A stretch of DNA of 64,000 bases from Phocoenobacter uteri (GCF_900454895.1 NZ_UGTA01000001.1:62001-126000), one strand, 5' to 3'; numbered from the stretch's first letter, positions 52,689 through 62,809 are shown. The notes: a model not told the origin generated them from the letters alone. Made by a program: numbers and translations.

Positions 52689-55600
52689 ATGAAACTAAAC
52701 ACACCGATAAATGAAGATCTTATTGAGCAACTAGCAATTAAACAATTAAAAATGCTCGGTTGGGGGTATCAATATGGCAAGGATATTCCGATTGATGAGC
52801 AGTTATCCATTGACGGTGCGTGGCGTTCTCGTGGCTCTCAGGTGGTGTTTAAGCCGTTGTTGAAGCAAGCGTTGGTGCGTTTAAATTCGGATATTCCTGA
52901 GTCTGTGATTGACGAAGTGGTGCAGAAAATTTGCTTTTCCGATAGTAGCGATTTGGCATTACAAAATCAGACAGCTTATGGCTGGTTGCGTAATGGCGTG
53001 GCGGTCAGTTATCAAAAAGAGGGTGAGCAAATCAGTGATCTGGTGCGTTTGATTGATTTTCAAAATGTGGCGAATAATGATTTTTTAGTGGTCAATCAAT
53101 TAACTATTGCAGGGCGAAAAGGCAATCGCCGTCCTGATGTCATCGCTTATATTAACGGCTTGCCGATTGTGGTGTTTGAGTTGAAAAATCCTCTTATCGA
53201 AGAAGCGGATATTAGCAAGGCATATTCTCAGTTACAAACCTATAAAGATGAAATTACGGATCTGTTTATTTTTAATCAAGTGCTGGTAATCTCTGATAGC
53301 ACCCAAGCACGTGTAGGATCGGTTACAGCAGATTTTGAGCGTTTTACACCGTGGCGAGTGGTAAATGAGAAGCAAAACAGTGTGCGAGTGCATTTTGAAA
53401 ATGAATTAGAAAGTTTGCTTAATGGTTTATTCTCGCCTGAGATTTTGTTGGATTATATCCAAAATTTTACGGTGTTTGAAAAAAATGAAAAAGGAAAAAT
53501 CATCAAAAAAATTGCCGCTTATCATCAATATTATGGCGTAAATGAGGCGGTGCAATCCACTGAAATTGCGATCAAGGGGAATAAGAAAATCGGTGTGGTG
53601 TGGCATACCCAAGGCAGTGGCAAATCTTTATCAATGCTGTTTTATACGGGCAAAGTGTTATCTCAAAAAATGTTAGGCAATCCAACCATTGTGGTAGTAA
53701 CGGATCGCAATGATCTTGATGGTCAATTATTTAAAACCTTTTGTGAAGGGCAAGCGATTTTAAAACAAGTACCGATCCAAGCCCAAAACAGCGAGGAATT
53801 ACGCCTAGAACTCGCCAAACGAGAAGCGGGCGGTGTGATTTTTACCACTATTCAAAAATTTGGATTGAGCGATGAAGAAGAAAGCCACCCTGTTTTAAAT
53901 TCTCGCTCAAATATTATTGTGATTACCGATGAAGCCCACCGCTCGCAATATGGTTTCAATCAAAAAATTAACGCACAGGGGCAATATCGAGCGGGCTTTG
54001 CTAAACATTTACGCAGTGCGTTGCCGAATGCCTCTTTTTTAGGTTTTACAGGGACGCCGATTGAAATGGAAGATCGTGATACGCAAGAAGTTTTTGGAAA
54101 ATATGTGTCGATTTATGATTTTCAAGATGCAGTGGAAGACGGTGCGACAGTGCCGATTATTTATGAGGCACGTCAAATCAGTTTAAATGAAAGCAACGAG
54201 TTTGATCGCTTGATGAAAGAAGCGAGGGATTTGCTCGATGATGAGGATAGCCCTGAATTTCGCTTGCGTGAAAAACTGATGGGGACGGACGAGCGTTTGG
54301 ATAAATTGGCGAATGATTTTATTCATCATTTCTCAGAACGTAATACGGTGTTTGAGGGTAAGGCGATGTTGGTGGCGATGAGCCGTGATATTTGTGTAAA
54401 AATTTATCAAAAAATCACCGCTTTACGCCCCGAATGGCACAGTGAAGATGTTAATCAAGGGGCGATCAAAATTGTTATGACAAGCAATGCAAGTGATCCA
54501 CAAGCGTGGCAGATCCATAATCAAGATAAAAAAGTGTTAGAAAAACGCTTTAAAGATCCTGATGATCCGTTAAAAGTAGTGATTGTGCGTGATATGTGGC
54601 TCACAGGATTTGACGCTCCTTGTTGTCATACGATGTATATCGATAAGCCGATAAAAGGGCATAATTTAATGCAGGCGATCGCAAGGGTAAACCGTGTGTT
54701 TCGTAATAAAAGCCGTGAAAATGGCGGATTGATCGTGGATTATGTAGGGCTAACGGAAGAATTGCGAGAAGCAACCGCAAATTACACCAACGCAAACGGC
54801 AAAGGCTCGGTTAAGCAAGACATTAACGCTGTTTTTGAAAAAATGTGTGAATATATTTCTATTATTCGTGGACAATTCGCAAGCGTGGTGGATGGCAAAA
54901 AATTTAGTGTGGACGATGTATTAAAAATCACAAATCCATCGCAATTATTGACAGAAATTCTAAATGCTGCAAACCATATTGTCGGCTTGGATCGTGTAAA
55001 TTCATCACAACAAGATCCAAATAAAAAAGAGGCAACTCCACGCAAAAAAGCCTTTTTAGAAGCGGTGCGATTAGCCAAAAAAGGGCTTTCTTTATGCGGT
55101 GCATTACCAGAAGCTACACCTTATAAACAAGAACTTGCGTTTTATGATGCTGTTCGAGCGACCATTATCAAAAACAGTGCCACCAAAGATCCGAAAACAG
55201 GCAAAAATGAACAGCAATTAAAATTAGTCTCCTTGATCAATCAAGCGGTTACTTCTGATGGCGTAGTGGATCTTTTTGATTTACTCGGACAAGAACGTCC
55301 AAATATCAACTTGTTATCCGATGAGTTTTTAGATGTGATCCGCCAAAGCCCGACCAAAGATTTGTGGACATCTGCGATTGAGCGTTATTTGAAATCTAAA
55401 ATCAATGAATTGAGCGGTACGAATTTAACCACCAAAGCAGATTTTGAGCAACGTTTAAAAGAAGCGATGAATCAATATCACAACCATAACTTATCGGTGT
55501 TAGACATAATCGAAGAACTGATCGGCTTGGCGAAAGAGTTTGATGAACAGAGCAAACGTGGGCAAAAATTAGGATTAAGCGAGGCAGAATTAGCCTTTTA

Positions 55601-55853
55601 TGACGCCCTTGCTAAAAATGACAGTGCCAAAGAACTAATGGGCGATTTAACTTTAATCAAGTTGGCACGAGAAATCACCGATAAACTACGCAAATCTGCC
55701 ACGATTGACTGGCAATATAAAGAAGGCGTAAAAGCCAAAATGCGAATTTTAGTGCGCCGAATGCTGATGATTTATAAGTATCCACCGGATAAACAAGAAG
55801 ATGCCATTAAGTATGTGTTAGAGCAGGCAGAGGCGATTGCGGAGATGTTGTAA
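52689..55853 (+). CDS. hsdR: type I restriction enzyme endonuclease/translocase subunit HsdR
   Basis: 1054 residues, EcoR124-like. The N-terminal PD-(D/E)xK nuclease has PD at 149-150 and ELK at 164-166. The superfamily 2 translocase has Walker A TQGSGKS (about 305), DEAH-box ITDEAHRSQYG (about 413), FLGFTGTPIE and the late motif QAIARVNRVFR. The C-terminal helical domain (about 750-1054) contacts the methyltransferase core. An AGGACAG ribosome site lies before the ATG. It is intact and full-length. It needs HsdM and HsdS, so restriction is lost when hsdM is off. Confidence 0.96.
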   Translation: MKLNTPINEDLIEQLAIKQLKMLGWGYQYGKDIPIDEQLSIDGAWRSRGSQVVFKPLLKQALVRLNSDIPESVIDEVVQKICFSDSSDLALQNQTAYGWLRNGVAVSYQKEGEQISDLVRLIDFQNVANNDFLVVNQLTIAGRKGNRRPDVIAYINGLPIVVFELKNPLIEEADISKAYSQLQTYKDEITDLFIFNQVLVISDSTQARVGSVTADFERFTPWRVVNEKQNSVRVHFENELESLLNGLFSPEILLDYIQNFTVFEKNEKGKIIKKIAAYHQYYGVNEAVQSTEIAIKGNKKIGVVWHTQGSGKSLSMLFYTGKVLSQKMLGNPTIVVVTDRNDLDGQLFKTFCEGQAILKQVPIQAQNSEELRLELAKREAGGVIFTTIQKFGLSDEEESHPVLNSRSNIIVITDEAHRSQYGFNQKINAQGQYRAGFAKHLRSALPNASFLGFTGTPIEMEDRDTQEVFGKYVSIYDFQDAVEDGATVPIIYEARQISLNESNEFDRLMKEARDLLDDEDSPEFRLREKLMGTDERLDKLANDFIHHFSERNTVFEGKAMLVAMSRDICVKIYQKITALRPEWHSEDVNQGAIKIVMTSNASDPQAWQIHNQDKKVLEKRFKDPDDPLKVVIVRDMWLTGFDAPCCHTMYIDKPIKGHNLMQAIARVNRVFRNKSRENGGLIVDYVGLTEELREATANYTNANGKGSVKQDINAVFEKMCEYISIIRGQFASVVDGKKFSVDDVLKITNPSQLLTEILNAANHIVGLDRVNSSQQDPNKKEATPRKKAFLEAVRLAKKGLSLCGALPEATPYKQELAFYDAVRATIIKNSATKDPKTGKNEQQLKLVSLINQAVTSDGVVDLFDLLGQERPNINLLSDEFLDVIRQSPTKDLWTSAIERYLKSKINELSGTNLTTKADFEQRLKEAMNQYHNHNLSVLDIIEELIGLAKEFDEQSKRGQKLGLSEAELAFYDALAKNDSAKELMGDLTLIKLAREITDKLRKSATIDWQYKEGVKAKMRILVRRMLMIYKYPPDKQEDAIKYVLEQAEAIAEML

Positions 55854-55864
55854 ATAGAAGGATA

Positions 55865-55892
55865 AAAATGCCAGGATTGTATCTGGCATTTT
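55865..55892. terminator. bidirectional terminator between hsdR and malT
   Basis: Perfect 10-bp stem AAAATGCCAG / CTGGCATTTT, eight-base loop, flanking A- and T-runs. Confidence 0.92.
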
Positions 55893-55897
55893 TTGTT

Positions 55898-58597
55898 CTA
55901 ATGATACCCCATCAAAACCAATAAATTTTTCGTATATTCAATGGCTTCGCTGCGATTATTGACACCGATTTTTTGGTATAAATTACGAATGTGGGTTTTG
56001 ATGGTTGTCATTGCGACCACAAGCTCTTGAGAGATCTGTTCGTTGCTATAACCTGAATAAATTAGCCCTAATACTTGCCATTCACGCGTTGTAAGTGGGC
56101 TGATTTTGAGTAGTTCAGGGACTTGGGGATTTTCAAGGAGTTTTTGCACAAATTCCTGATCAAAATGGGCAAATTTGTGGCGGTTATGTTGGTTGATACT
56201 GCGTAAAATAAATTGTGCTTTGCGAAGTGAAAGTTCATCAAGGACATTTATTTGCAATAGTTGGCGGATCTGTTGTGCCATTATGTCGCCTTCAATCACA
56301 AATGCACTAATAAAATTCGTTTGTTGGCTGATTTCTAGGGCTTTGATCAGATCTCTTTGTGCCAGTTCTTTTTTATTTTGATGAATAAAAACAAGATTTC
56401 TTAAAATTAATGCACGTTGGATATCGCTGGTTAGTTTCAATTCCTCTGCAGTATGTAAAATATTTTTTAAGATACTGAGTGCTTGCTCAGGTTTATTTTG
56501 TAATAAATAAGCACGTGCAATATTACGAGATTGGCGTTGCGTAAAGTGGTTTGATGCTCGGCTTGGCAGGCTTTTTTTAATTAACCAGCTATCAAATTGT
56601 GAATTATCTTTGGTTAATTGATAGTAAATCACTTGAATTTCATCAAGGGTTGCCGTCCAATCTTTGTGTGCAGGAAAGTGTCCGATAGAATGTTGGCACT
56701 GTTCAATTAAGCGTTTGGCATTATTCAAATCGCCACGCACTAATGAGATTTTAGCAAGCAATGCCAAGCATTGTAGTTTTTCATCTTCTTTTTCTAAAAT
56801 ATCAATTCCTGCGTTTGCCATTGCTTCGGCTTGGTCAAGATTATGCCATTCCCATTGAATTTGCCCTTTTAGACGCAATAAAAATTCGTGCATTGGAATT
56901 TGATGAAAGCTTTCTGCTTGTAAGGTCGTTTCTTTCAATAGATCATAAGCAGATTGTAAGAAACCTTGTGCAGATAAAATTTCAGCCTGTTGTAATTTAG
57001 ACCATAACCAGTGATGATAAGTATGTTGTGAAAGTGCCATTTTTTCTACTTGTTTCATCTGTACCATTGATTCTTGCAAATTACCACGACAATGTTGAGC
57101 CTCTGCGATAACTGAAATGGCGACAATTCTGGCGTAGCTAAATTCTTGGGGAATGGTTAATAGAGCGTTGCTGGCGAGCTTATAAGCCAGTTCATCATCG
57201 CCTTCGTTTAATGCAACTTGTCCACGCAGTGCGTCAAATTTTCCTTGATAGTGTTCTGCAAGCGGTGAATTTGTATTAAATTTTTGCAAAATTCCGCTGA
57301 CTTCTTGATAACGGTGCTGACTTTGAACCACCCACGCTTTAAGTAAGACTAAGGTTGGATCTTGCCACATTAGCTCTGGGGGAAGATGGTTTAAACTGTC
57401 TTCAAGTAATTTTAATTGCCCTTGATGAAACAAAGACCAACCGTGCTGTTGGAGAATTTGATAAAGAGTTTGGGTGTCAGTAATTTGTTGGGCGTGATAA
57501 ATCGCCTCTTGGCAGAACCCTAATTTTAACCATTCCATTGCGGCACGTTGATTGAGCTTTTGCCACTCATCAGGCAATTCTAAACGGCAACTCTGCGTGA
57601 GATAAGAGGATAAAATAGGATGGAATTTCCACCAAATATCGCCATCATTATTATCAATGCGTTGGATAAAAAGCCCTTGTTTTTCTAATTCATCAAGTTT
57701 CTTAGCACTGTTTTTATCTTGGGTTATTGCCGTTGCGAGGGTTTCATTTATGGAGTGTAAAATCGCACAGCGTTGCATAAATTGTTTGAGTTCAGGATCA
57801 ATATAATGGAAGATTTCTTCGTTCAGATAATCAGCGATGTGGTGCTGATTCAGTTTCGCAAATAATTTTTGTGGGCTTTTGATCAAGTCGCTATTTTGTT
57901 TCAGAATAAAGCTGATTAACTGTAATCCTGTTGCCCAACCTTCCACTTGTTCGCACAGGGTAAATATCGCTTCTTGGGTAAAAGTATCATTTAATTTTAA
58001 TTCAAAAAATTGCTTTGCTTCGTTGTGGGTAAAAGCAAGCTGGCTCATATTGATTTCTAAAAGCTGTTCGTGAATGCGTAGGTTTGTGATACTAAGTGGG
58101 GGCGTTAAGCGAGAAAGAATAATTAAATTCATCGTAGCAGGTTGATTCTTCAACCAAAAGCGGAGTGCGTTGTGAATTTCAGCGTTTTCAATATGATGAT
58201 AATCATCAATAATTAAACTAAAATTTGTGTCGATTTTATTTAATTTAACCAGTAATTGTGAGAAATAATCGGTTAAGTCATTTTGATAGTTTAAATCATC
58301 GGTTTCCATCCCACAGGCTTGGACTAATGCAGCAGTAAAATAGCGAGAAAATTGCTCTGTTTTGTTATCACTTTTATCTAACGCATACCAACCCGTATGT
58401 GATTGACGCTCTTTCCATTGAGATATTAGTGTAGTTTTACCATAGCCAGCGGGGGCGGTAATCAGAGTGAGGGGATAGTGATGAATGCTATCAAGCTCTG
58501 TTAATAACTGTGTTCGTTCAATATTATGATTAGAATGCGTTTGATTTTGTTTGCTTGAAATAAGTTTTGTTGGAATCAATTTTGCTAGTGACTGCAT
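55898..58597 (-). CDS. malT: maltose regulon transcriptional activator MalT
   Basis: 899 residues (E. coli 901). STAND-type ATPase activator: Walker A APAGYGKTT (about 48-56), a winged-helix and TPR-like sensor region through the middle, and a C-terminal LuxR-type HTH (about 835-890, LTTREWQVLGLIYSGYSNEQI). It activates maltodextrin genes with maltotriose and ATP; malP in this window is the expected target. Its first codons and promoter region are part of a sequence duplicated at 62945. An uptake signal lies in the gene at about 57258-57293. Confidence 0.96.
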   Translation of the reverse strand: MQSLAKLIPTKLISSKQNQTHSNHNIERTQLLTELDSIHHYPLTLITAPAGYGKTTLISQWKERQSHTGWYALDKSDNKTEQFSRYFTAALVQACGMETDDLNYQNDLTDYFSQLLVKLNKIDTNFSLIIDDYHHIENAEIHNALRFWLKNQPATMNLIILSRLTPPLSITNLRIHEQLLEINMSQLAFTHNEAKQFFELKLNDTFTQEAIFTLCEQVEGWATGLQLISFILKQNSDLIKSPQKLFAKLNQHHIADYLNEEIFHYIDPELKQFMQRCAILHSINETLATAITQDKNSAKKLDELEKQGLFIQRIDNNDGDIWWKFHPILSSYLTQSCRLELPDEWQKLNQRAAMEWLKLGFCQEAIYHAQQITDTQTLYQILQQHGWSLFHQGQLKLLEDSLNHLPPELMWQDPTLVLLKAWVVQSQHRYQEVSGILQKFNTNSPLAEHYQGKFDALRGQVALNEGDDELAYKLASNALLTIPQEFSYARIVAISVIAEAQHCRGNLQESMVQMKQVEKMALSQHTYHHWLWSKLQQAEILSAQGFLQSAYDLLKETTLQAESFHQIPMHEFLLRLKGQIQWEWHNLDQAEAMANAGIDILEKEDEKLQCLALLAKISLVRGDLNNAKRLIEQCQHSIGHFPAHKDWTATLDEIQVIYYQLTKDNSQFDSWLIKKSLPSRASNHFTQRQSRNIARAYLLQNKPEQALSILKNILHTAEELKLTSDIQRALILRNLVFIHQNKKELAQRDLIKALEISQQTNFISAFVIEGDIMAQQIRQLLQINVLDELSLRKAQFILRSINQHNRHKFAHFDQEFVQKLLENPQVPELLKISPLTTREWQVLGLIYSGYSNEQISQELVVAMTTIKTHIRNLYQKIGVNNRSEAIEYTKNLLVLMGYH

Positions 58598-58685
58598 ATT
58601 ACCTCCATAGTATCAACCCTATGATTGTAACAAAAAACAGCCACTAGACAATTATAAATAAGACAATTTGTTAGAAATTATTTAT
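58582..58685. repeat. direct repeat copy A (malT 5' end and upstream)
   Basis: About 100 bases covering the first codons of malT and its upstream region. It is alignable with 62945-63050. The strongest block is TAGTATCAA..CTATGATTGTAACAAAA..CAGCCACTAGA.AATTATAAAT. CTAGTGACTG and CAGCCACTAG inside it form an imperfect inverted repeat. Confidence 0.8.
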
Positions 58686-58720
58686 CTATTTTCTTGATTG
58701 CTATGATATTATTTCTGAAC

Positions 58721-60049
58721 TTAACCTTGATTTGGTTTGTGGAATAGGGTTACTGCAATGAAAATAAAGCCTAAGAAACAGGCGATAATTAACGCATAGA
58801 ATCCACCGTTCCAGCCGTATAAATCCACTAATTTACCTATTACCCAGCCTGCACTTGCTGAACCTAAAAAATAGCCAAATAAACCTGTTAAGCCCGTTGC
58901 TGTCCCTGTTGCAACACGAGGCACTAAATCAGCCGCTTGTAAGCCGATCATCATCACAGGTCCATAGATTAAGAAACCAATCGCAACTAAGCTGATTTCA
59001 TCAACAAGTGGATTGCCTGCTGGGTTTTTCCAATAAACAATAATTGCAATTAATACGCCAACAAGGAAAAGCAACATTGGTGGTGCACGGTGTCCTTTGA
59101 AAACTTTATCACTTAAATAACCGCTTGCAAGCATTCCAAAAATGCCTGCATATTCATACATAAAATATGCCCAGCTTTGTTTGTCCACAGAGAAGTGTTT
59201 TACTTCTTTTAAGTAGGTCGGAGCCCAGTCGATAATGCCGTAGCGAATAAAATAAACGAACACATTGGCAATCGCAATCGCCCATAGGAATTTATTATTG
59301 ATGATATATTTGTAGAAAATATCACGAGCGGTGAGGGTGTTTGCTGATTCCACTTTTTCAATAACTTTTTCTTTTTTCCATTCATCAACAGGCGGTAAGC
59401 CTTGTGATTCAGGGGTGTCACGTAATAAATAGAGCATAACAAAAGCAAGTAGAATAGCGATAAGAGCCGGCAAGTAAAAGAGTGATTGCCATACGCCAAA
59501 AATAGATAAACCTAAAATGGCAAGTGGTCCGATTAAACCACCACCGAGATTGTGTGACACATTCCACCAACTCCACCACGAACCACGCTCAGACACTGAG
59601 AACCAGTTTGTCATCGTTTTAGCGCCTGGTGGGTAACCCATTCCTTGGAACCAGCCATTTAAGGCTGCTAAGATGATCATGATTGGAATGGAAGATAACA
59701 CGCCTGGGACTAGCCCGAACACTAAGCTAACAATCGCTGAGCCGATTAATCCTAATGTCATAAAATAGCGTGGATTTGAGCGATCTGACACATTGCCCAT
59801 AATGAATTTACTAAAACCGTAAGCGAGGGATAACGCAACGCCAACGCTACCGAGATCGGTTTTGGTAAATCCATATTCGTCAATTAAGTAGGGAATGGCG
59901 AGGGAAAAGTTTTTGCGGATTAGGTAATAAGCGGCATAGCCAATAAATACACCTGCGAATACTTGCCAACGTAATTTTTTATACTCTGCATCTGTACGAG
60001 CCTCATCTATCCTTGGGGCTGGAGCAGATGCTTTCAAGAATGAAAACAT
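58721..60049 (-). CDS. glpT: glycerol-3-phosphate transporter GlpT
   Basis: 442 residues, 12-helix MFS organophosphate:phosphate antiporter. It follows E. coli GlpT in GYAAYYLIRKNFSLAIPYL (phosphate-site Arg), FSKFIMGNVSDRSNPR, GWFQGMGYPPGAKTM, and YGIIDWAPTYLKEVKHF. It lies inside the segment bracketed by direct repeats at 58582 and 62945. No glpQ or glpA is adjacent. Confidence 0.93.
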   Translation of the reverse strand: MFSFLKASAPAPRIDEARTDAEYKKLRWQVFAGVFIGYAAYYLIRKNFSLAIPYLIDEYGFTKTDLGSVGVALSLAYGFSKFIMGNVSDRSNPRYFMTLGLIGSAIVSLVFGLVPGVLSSIPIMIILAALNGWFQGMGYPPGAKTMTNWFSVSERGSWWSWWNVSHNLGGGLIGPLAILGLSIFGVWQSLFYLPALIAILLAFVMLYLLRDTPESQGLPPVDEWKKEKVIEKVESANTLTARDIFYKYIINNKFLWAIAIANVFVYFIRYGIIDWAPTYLKEVKHFSVDKQSWAYFMYEYAGIFGMLASGYLSDKVFKGHRAPPMLLFLVGVLIAIIVYWKNPAGNPLVDEISLVAIGFLIYGPVMMIGLQAADLVPRVATGTATGLTGLFGYFLGSASAGWVIGKLVDLYGWNGGFYALIIACFLGFIFIAVTLFHKPNQG

Positions 60050-60265
60050 ATTTATAACTCCTTATGAAATAATGGAAGTGCTATTATCAATCAAAAAAAA
60101 TATTTTTCAATCTATTTTAGTGTGATAATTGCTCGTCTAGAGGTTTTCTATTCTCAATAGGCGGTCATCTTATTAAAAATAAATAGCAAAAAAAAAGCAT
60201 TCAAGATTTTTACCTTGTTTGTATTCTCTTACGGAGGTATATCTAATTTATTTTTTAAATTCCCC

Positions 60266-60292
60266 TTTTTTTTTTGTGTGTATTGGTATACT
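60266..60292 (+). promoter_or_regulatory. poly-T tract and extended -10 before TonB receptor gene
   Basis: T10 at 60266-60275 is followed by GTGTGTAT and an extended -10, TGG-TATACT (60284-60292), about 45 bases before the ATG. There is no good -35; the T-tract occupies the spacer, so its length could alter promoter strength. The rest of the 288-base glpT-receptor gap shows nothing I can name, including no clear Zur box. Confidence 0.45.
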
Positions 60293-60337
60293 ATCTAGCA
60301 TCTTCGATATTCTGAGATTATTTTTTAAGGAAATTAA

Positions 60338-62809
60338 ATGAAATTAAAACTTACAATAGTTTATATTGCCATCGGATTTGGTATGAATAGTGCTTTTTCG
60401 CAAAATCAAAGTATTATTCTTGATGAAATTAACGTTATTGGAAATATATCTAAGGATAATACAGATCCATTATCATATAAACCAAAATCTAATGATATTG
60501 TTGTTACTAAAAGAGAATTAAGATCGAAATCTAGTACTTTAGGAAATGCATTATCAAGTGAATTAGGGGTGCACTCTAGTCAGTTTGGAGGAGGAGCAAG
60601 TTCTCCTATTATCAGAGGGCAAGAAGGTGTTAGACTAAAAGTTTTATCTAATGGATCTGATGTAATAGATATGGCAGAGTTATCTCCTGATCATAATCAT
60701 GGAGTAGATACATTATTATCGAGTAAAGTTGAAATTATCAGGGGAGCCACTACATTATTGTATGCAAATGCATCAAGTGCTGGAGTTATTAATGTCATTG
60801 ATGAACGTATTCCAACAGAAGTTCCTGATCTCTTAGTTGGTGAAGGTGCAATTCGTTATAATTCAAATAGTAATGAGAAATTGAAAACAATAGGCTTAAC
60901 AGGTGGAGTTGGTAAGTATTTAGCTGTTAGAATTGAAGGCTTACACCGTGGTTCAGATATCTATAAAGTACCAGAATTTAATTTAGGTGAAAAAATTGAT
61001 TATGTCCCTGATACACAAAATCATACAAAATTAGGAAGCTTCGGTTTCAATTTTATAGGAAGTAAGGGCTCTATTGGTGCCTCAGTAACGGAACGCTCTG
61101 AAAATTATGGTATACCAGGGCATGATCATCAAATGGATACCTGCCATGCACATATTAAAGGAGAAAATGATAATCATGGTTATTATCTTGGAATGTATCC
61201 ACATTTAACGGATGATACAGATCTTTTGAATGCTCATTTTGATGGTTGTGGGCAAATTTCATTAGATCACAAGCATAGTCACAAACATCCTTATGGACAT
61301 TCTCATCATCTAGGTACAAAAGGACCAAATGTTGTTTCTTTTTCTCGTCGAAAGGATATTAAAGCACAATTAAACAAACCTCTTAGAGGGCTAGACAGAC
61401 TTCGGATATATTATACAACAACAAAGTATCATCATGATGAAAAAGATGGTGCTGTTGTTACTAATTTATTTAATAATAATGGTAATAATACACGAATAGA
61501 GCTATTCCATACTCCTACTTCAGGTTTTTCTGGTGTTATAGGTATGCAGTATCAGAAAAAATCAATGGATGCCAATATTCCACGTCGAACACCGTGTAGT
61601 ACACTCTATGGACATCCTTGTTCTAAAAGTCTTAATCCTAATGAATTTTTAAAGCCAATAACAGAACAAGATAGGGTTCACTGGGCTCTTATTCCTAATA
61701 AAAATGTACAAACTAGTTTTTTTATAGCAGAAAAATTTAAATATAAAGATTTTGTATTTGATGCAGCAATTCGTACTGAAAAACAGCGTATTCATATTGA
61801 TTATGATGTAGAGCAATTAAAAAACAATCGTCGTATTAAATATGATCGATGGAGTGATTCTAATCCATTAAAAAAAGTTTGTTCACCTGAGAAAAAATCT
61901 AGTCCTTGGTCTTGGTCTGGTGATCCAAATCCAGATTATGATAAAATAGCTTGCGATGTAGAAATTGACAAAATAGAACCACTTCCAAGTTTATCTAATT
62001 ACAACGAGCGAGCAACATCTTATGCTTTTAGTACCTTATGGAGATTTAAACCAAAATATGAAGTTACATTAGCTTATTCTCATAATGAGAGACATCCAAC
62101 TCCAATGGAACTGTATTATCATGGTAATCATATTGCGACTTCATCATATGAACATGGTAATAAAAATTTAACTAAAGAAATTTCTGATAGTTATGAGATT
62201 AATTCAGCTTATCAAGGAGATAAATTACGCTATAGTATAAGCTTATATTATAGTTATTTTAAAAATCGTATTTTTAATCAAACATTATCTAAATTAGGAA
62301 ACTTATCTTTAAATCGTTATGCACAATCAAAAGCAGAATATTATGGTATTGAAGGACGTCTTGATTATGAAATAAATAATCATTTAGATGTTGGTGTTTT
62401 TGGTGATTATGTTCGAGGTAAATTATTTGATTTAGCACCAAAGCAAACAAGAACAGATGGTCGATTTGTTGAATATGTTGCTCAGCCAGATCAAAATGCT
62501 CCACGTGTACCACCTGCTCGTTTAGGATTAAGAATTAAATGGGATATAACAGATGCGTTATCAAGTGATTTAGAATATACCTATGTCTTTAAACAAAGAA
62601 AAGTAGCTCCTCTTGAAAATAAAACGGAAGGATATCAATTATTAAATCTAGGCTTGTCATATGATCATTTTTATAAGGATATTGATTACTCAATCTTTAT
62701 GAAAGTAGATAACGCATTTAATAAAAAAGTTTACTCACACACATCATATTTATCCTTTGTCCCTCAAATGGGACGAAATATTACTATGGGAGTGAATTTT
62801 TCTTTCTAA
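60338..62809 (+). CDS. znuD: TonB-dependent outer-membrane receptor, ZnuD-like
   Basis: 823 residues. A signal peptide ends near NSAFS. The TonB box region is ILDEINVIG. The plug domain (about 45-165) contains SPIIRGQEGVRLKVL and the ZnuD-type SPDHNHGVDTLL, followed by VEIIRGATTLLYANAS. A 22-strand barrel ends in a terminal Phe. A long loop at about 258-330 is packed with His, Asp and Cys (GHDHQMDTCHAHIKG, HKHSHKHPYGHSHH), typical of zinc capture in Neisseria ZnuD. It is AT-rich, monocistronic and opposite in direction to its neighbours, with no uptake-signal core seen. Zinc import is favoured; haem cannot be excluded. Confidence 0.85.
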   Translation: MKLKLTIVYIAIGFGMNSAFSQNQSIILDEINVIGNISKDNTDPLSYKPKSNDIVVTKRELRSKSSTLGNALSSELGVHSSQFGGGASSPIIRGQEGVRLKVLSNGSDVIDMAELSPDHNHGVDTLLSSKVEIIRGATTLLYANASSAGVINVIDERIPTEVPDLLVGEGAIRYNSNSNEKLKTIGLTGGVGKYLAVRIEGLHRGSDIYKVPEFNLGEKIDYVPDTQNHTKLGSFGFNFIGSKGSIGASVTERSENYGIPGHDHQMDTCHAHIKGENDNHGYYLGMYPHLTDDTDLLNAHFDGCGQISLDHKHSHKHPYGHSHHLGTKGPNVVSFSRRKDIKAQLNKPLRGLDRLRIYYTTTKYHHDEKDGAVVTNLFNNNGNNTRIELFHTPTSGFSGVIGMQYQKKSMDANIPRRTPCSTLYGHPCSKSLNPNEFLKPITEQDRVHWALIPNKNVQTSFFIAEKFKYKDFVFDAAIRTEKQRIHIDYDVEQLKNNRRIKYDRWSDSNPLKKVCSPEKKSSPWSWSGDPNPDYDKIACDVEIDKIEPLPSLSNYNERATSYAFSTLWRFKPKYEVTLAYSHNERHPTPMELYYHGNHIATSSYEHGNKNLTKEISDSYEINSAYQGDKLRYSISLYYSYFKNRIFNQTLSKLGNLSLNRYAQSKAEYYGIEGRLDYEINNHLDVGVFGDYVRGKLFDLAPKQTRTDGRFVEYVAQPDQNAPRVPPARLGLRIKWDITDALSSDLEYTYVFKQRKVAPLENKTEGYQLLNLGLSYDHFYKDIDYSIFMKVDNAFNKKVYSHTSYLSFVPQMGRNITMGVNFSF

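Noticed and set aside
60050..60337. Zur or Fur operator before the TonB receptor
   Set aside because: I looked for a palindromic GAAATGTTATA- or GATAATGATAATC-like site and found no convincing match; only the T-tract and -10 are reported.
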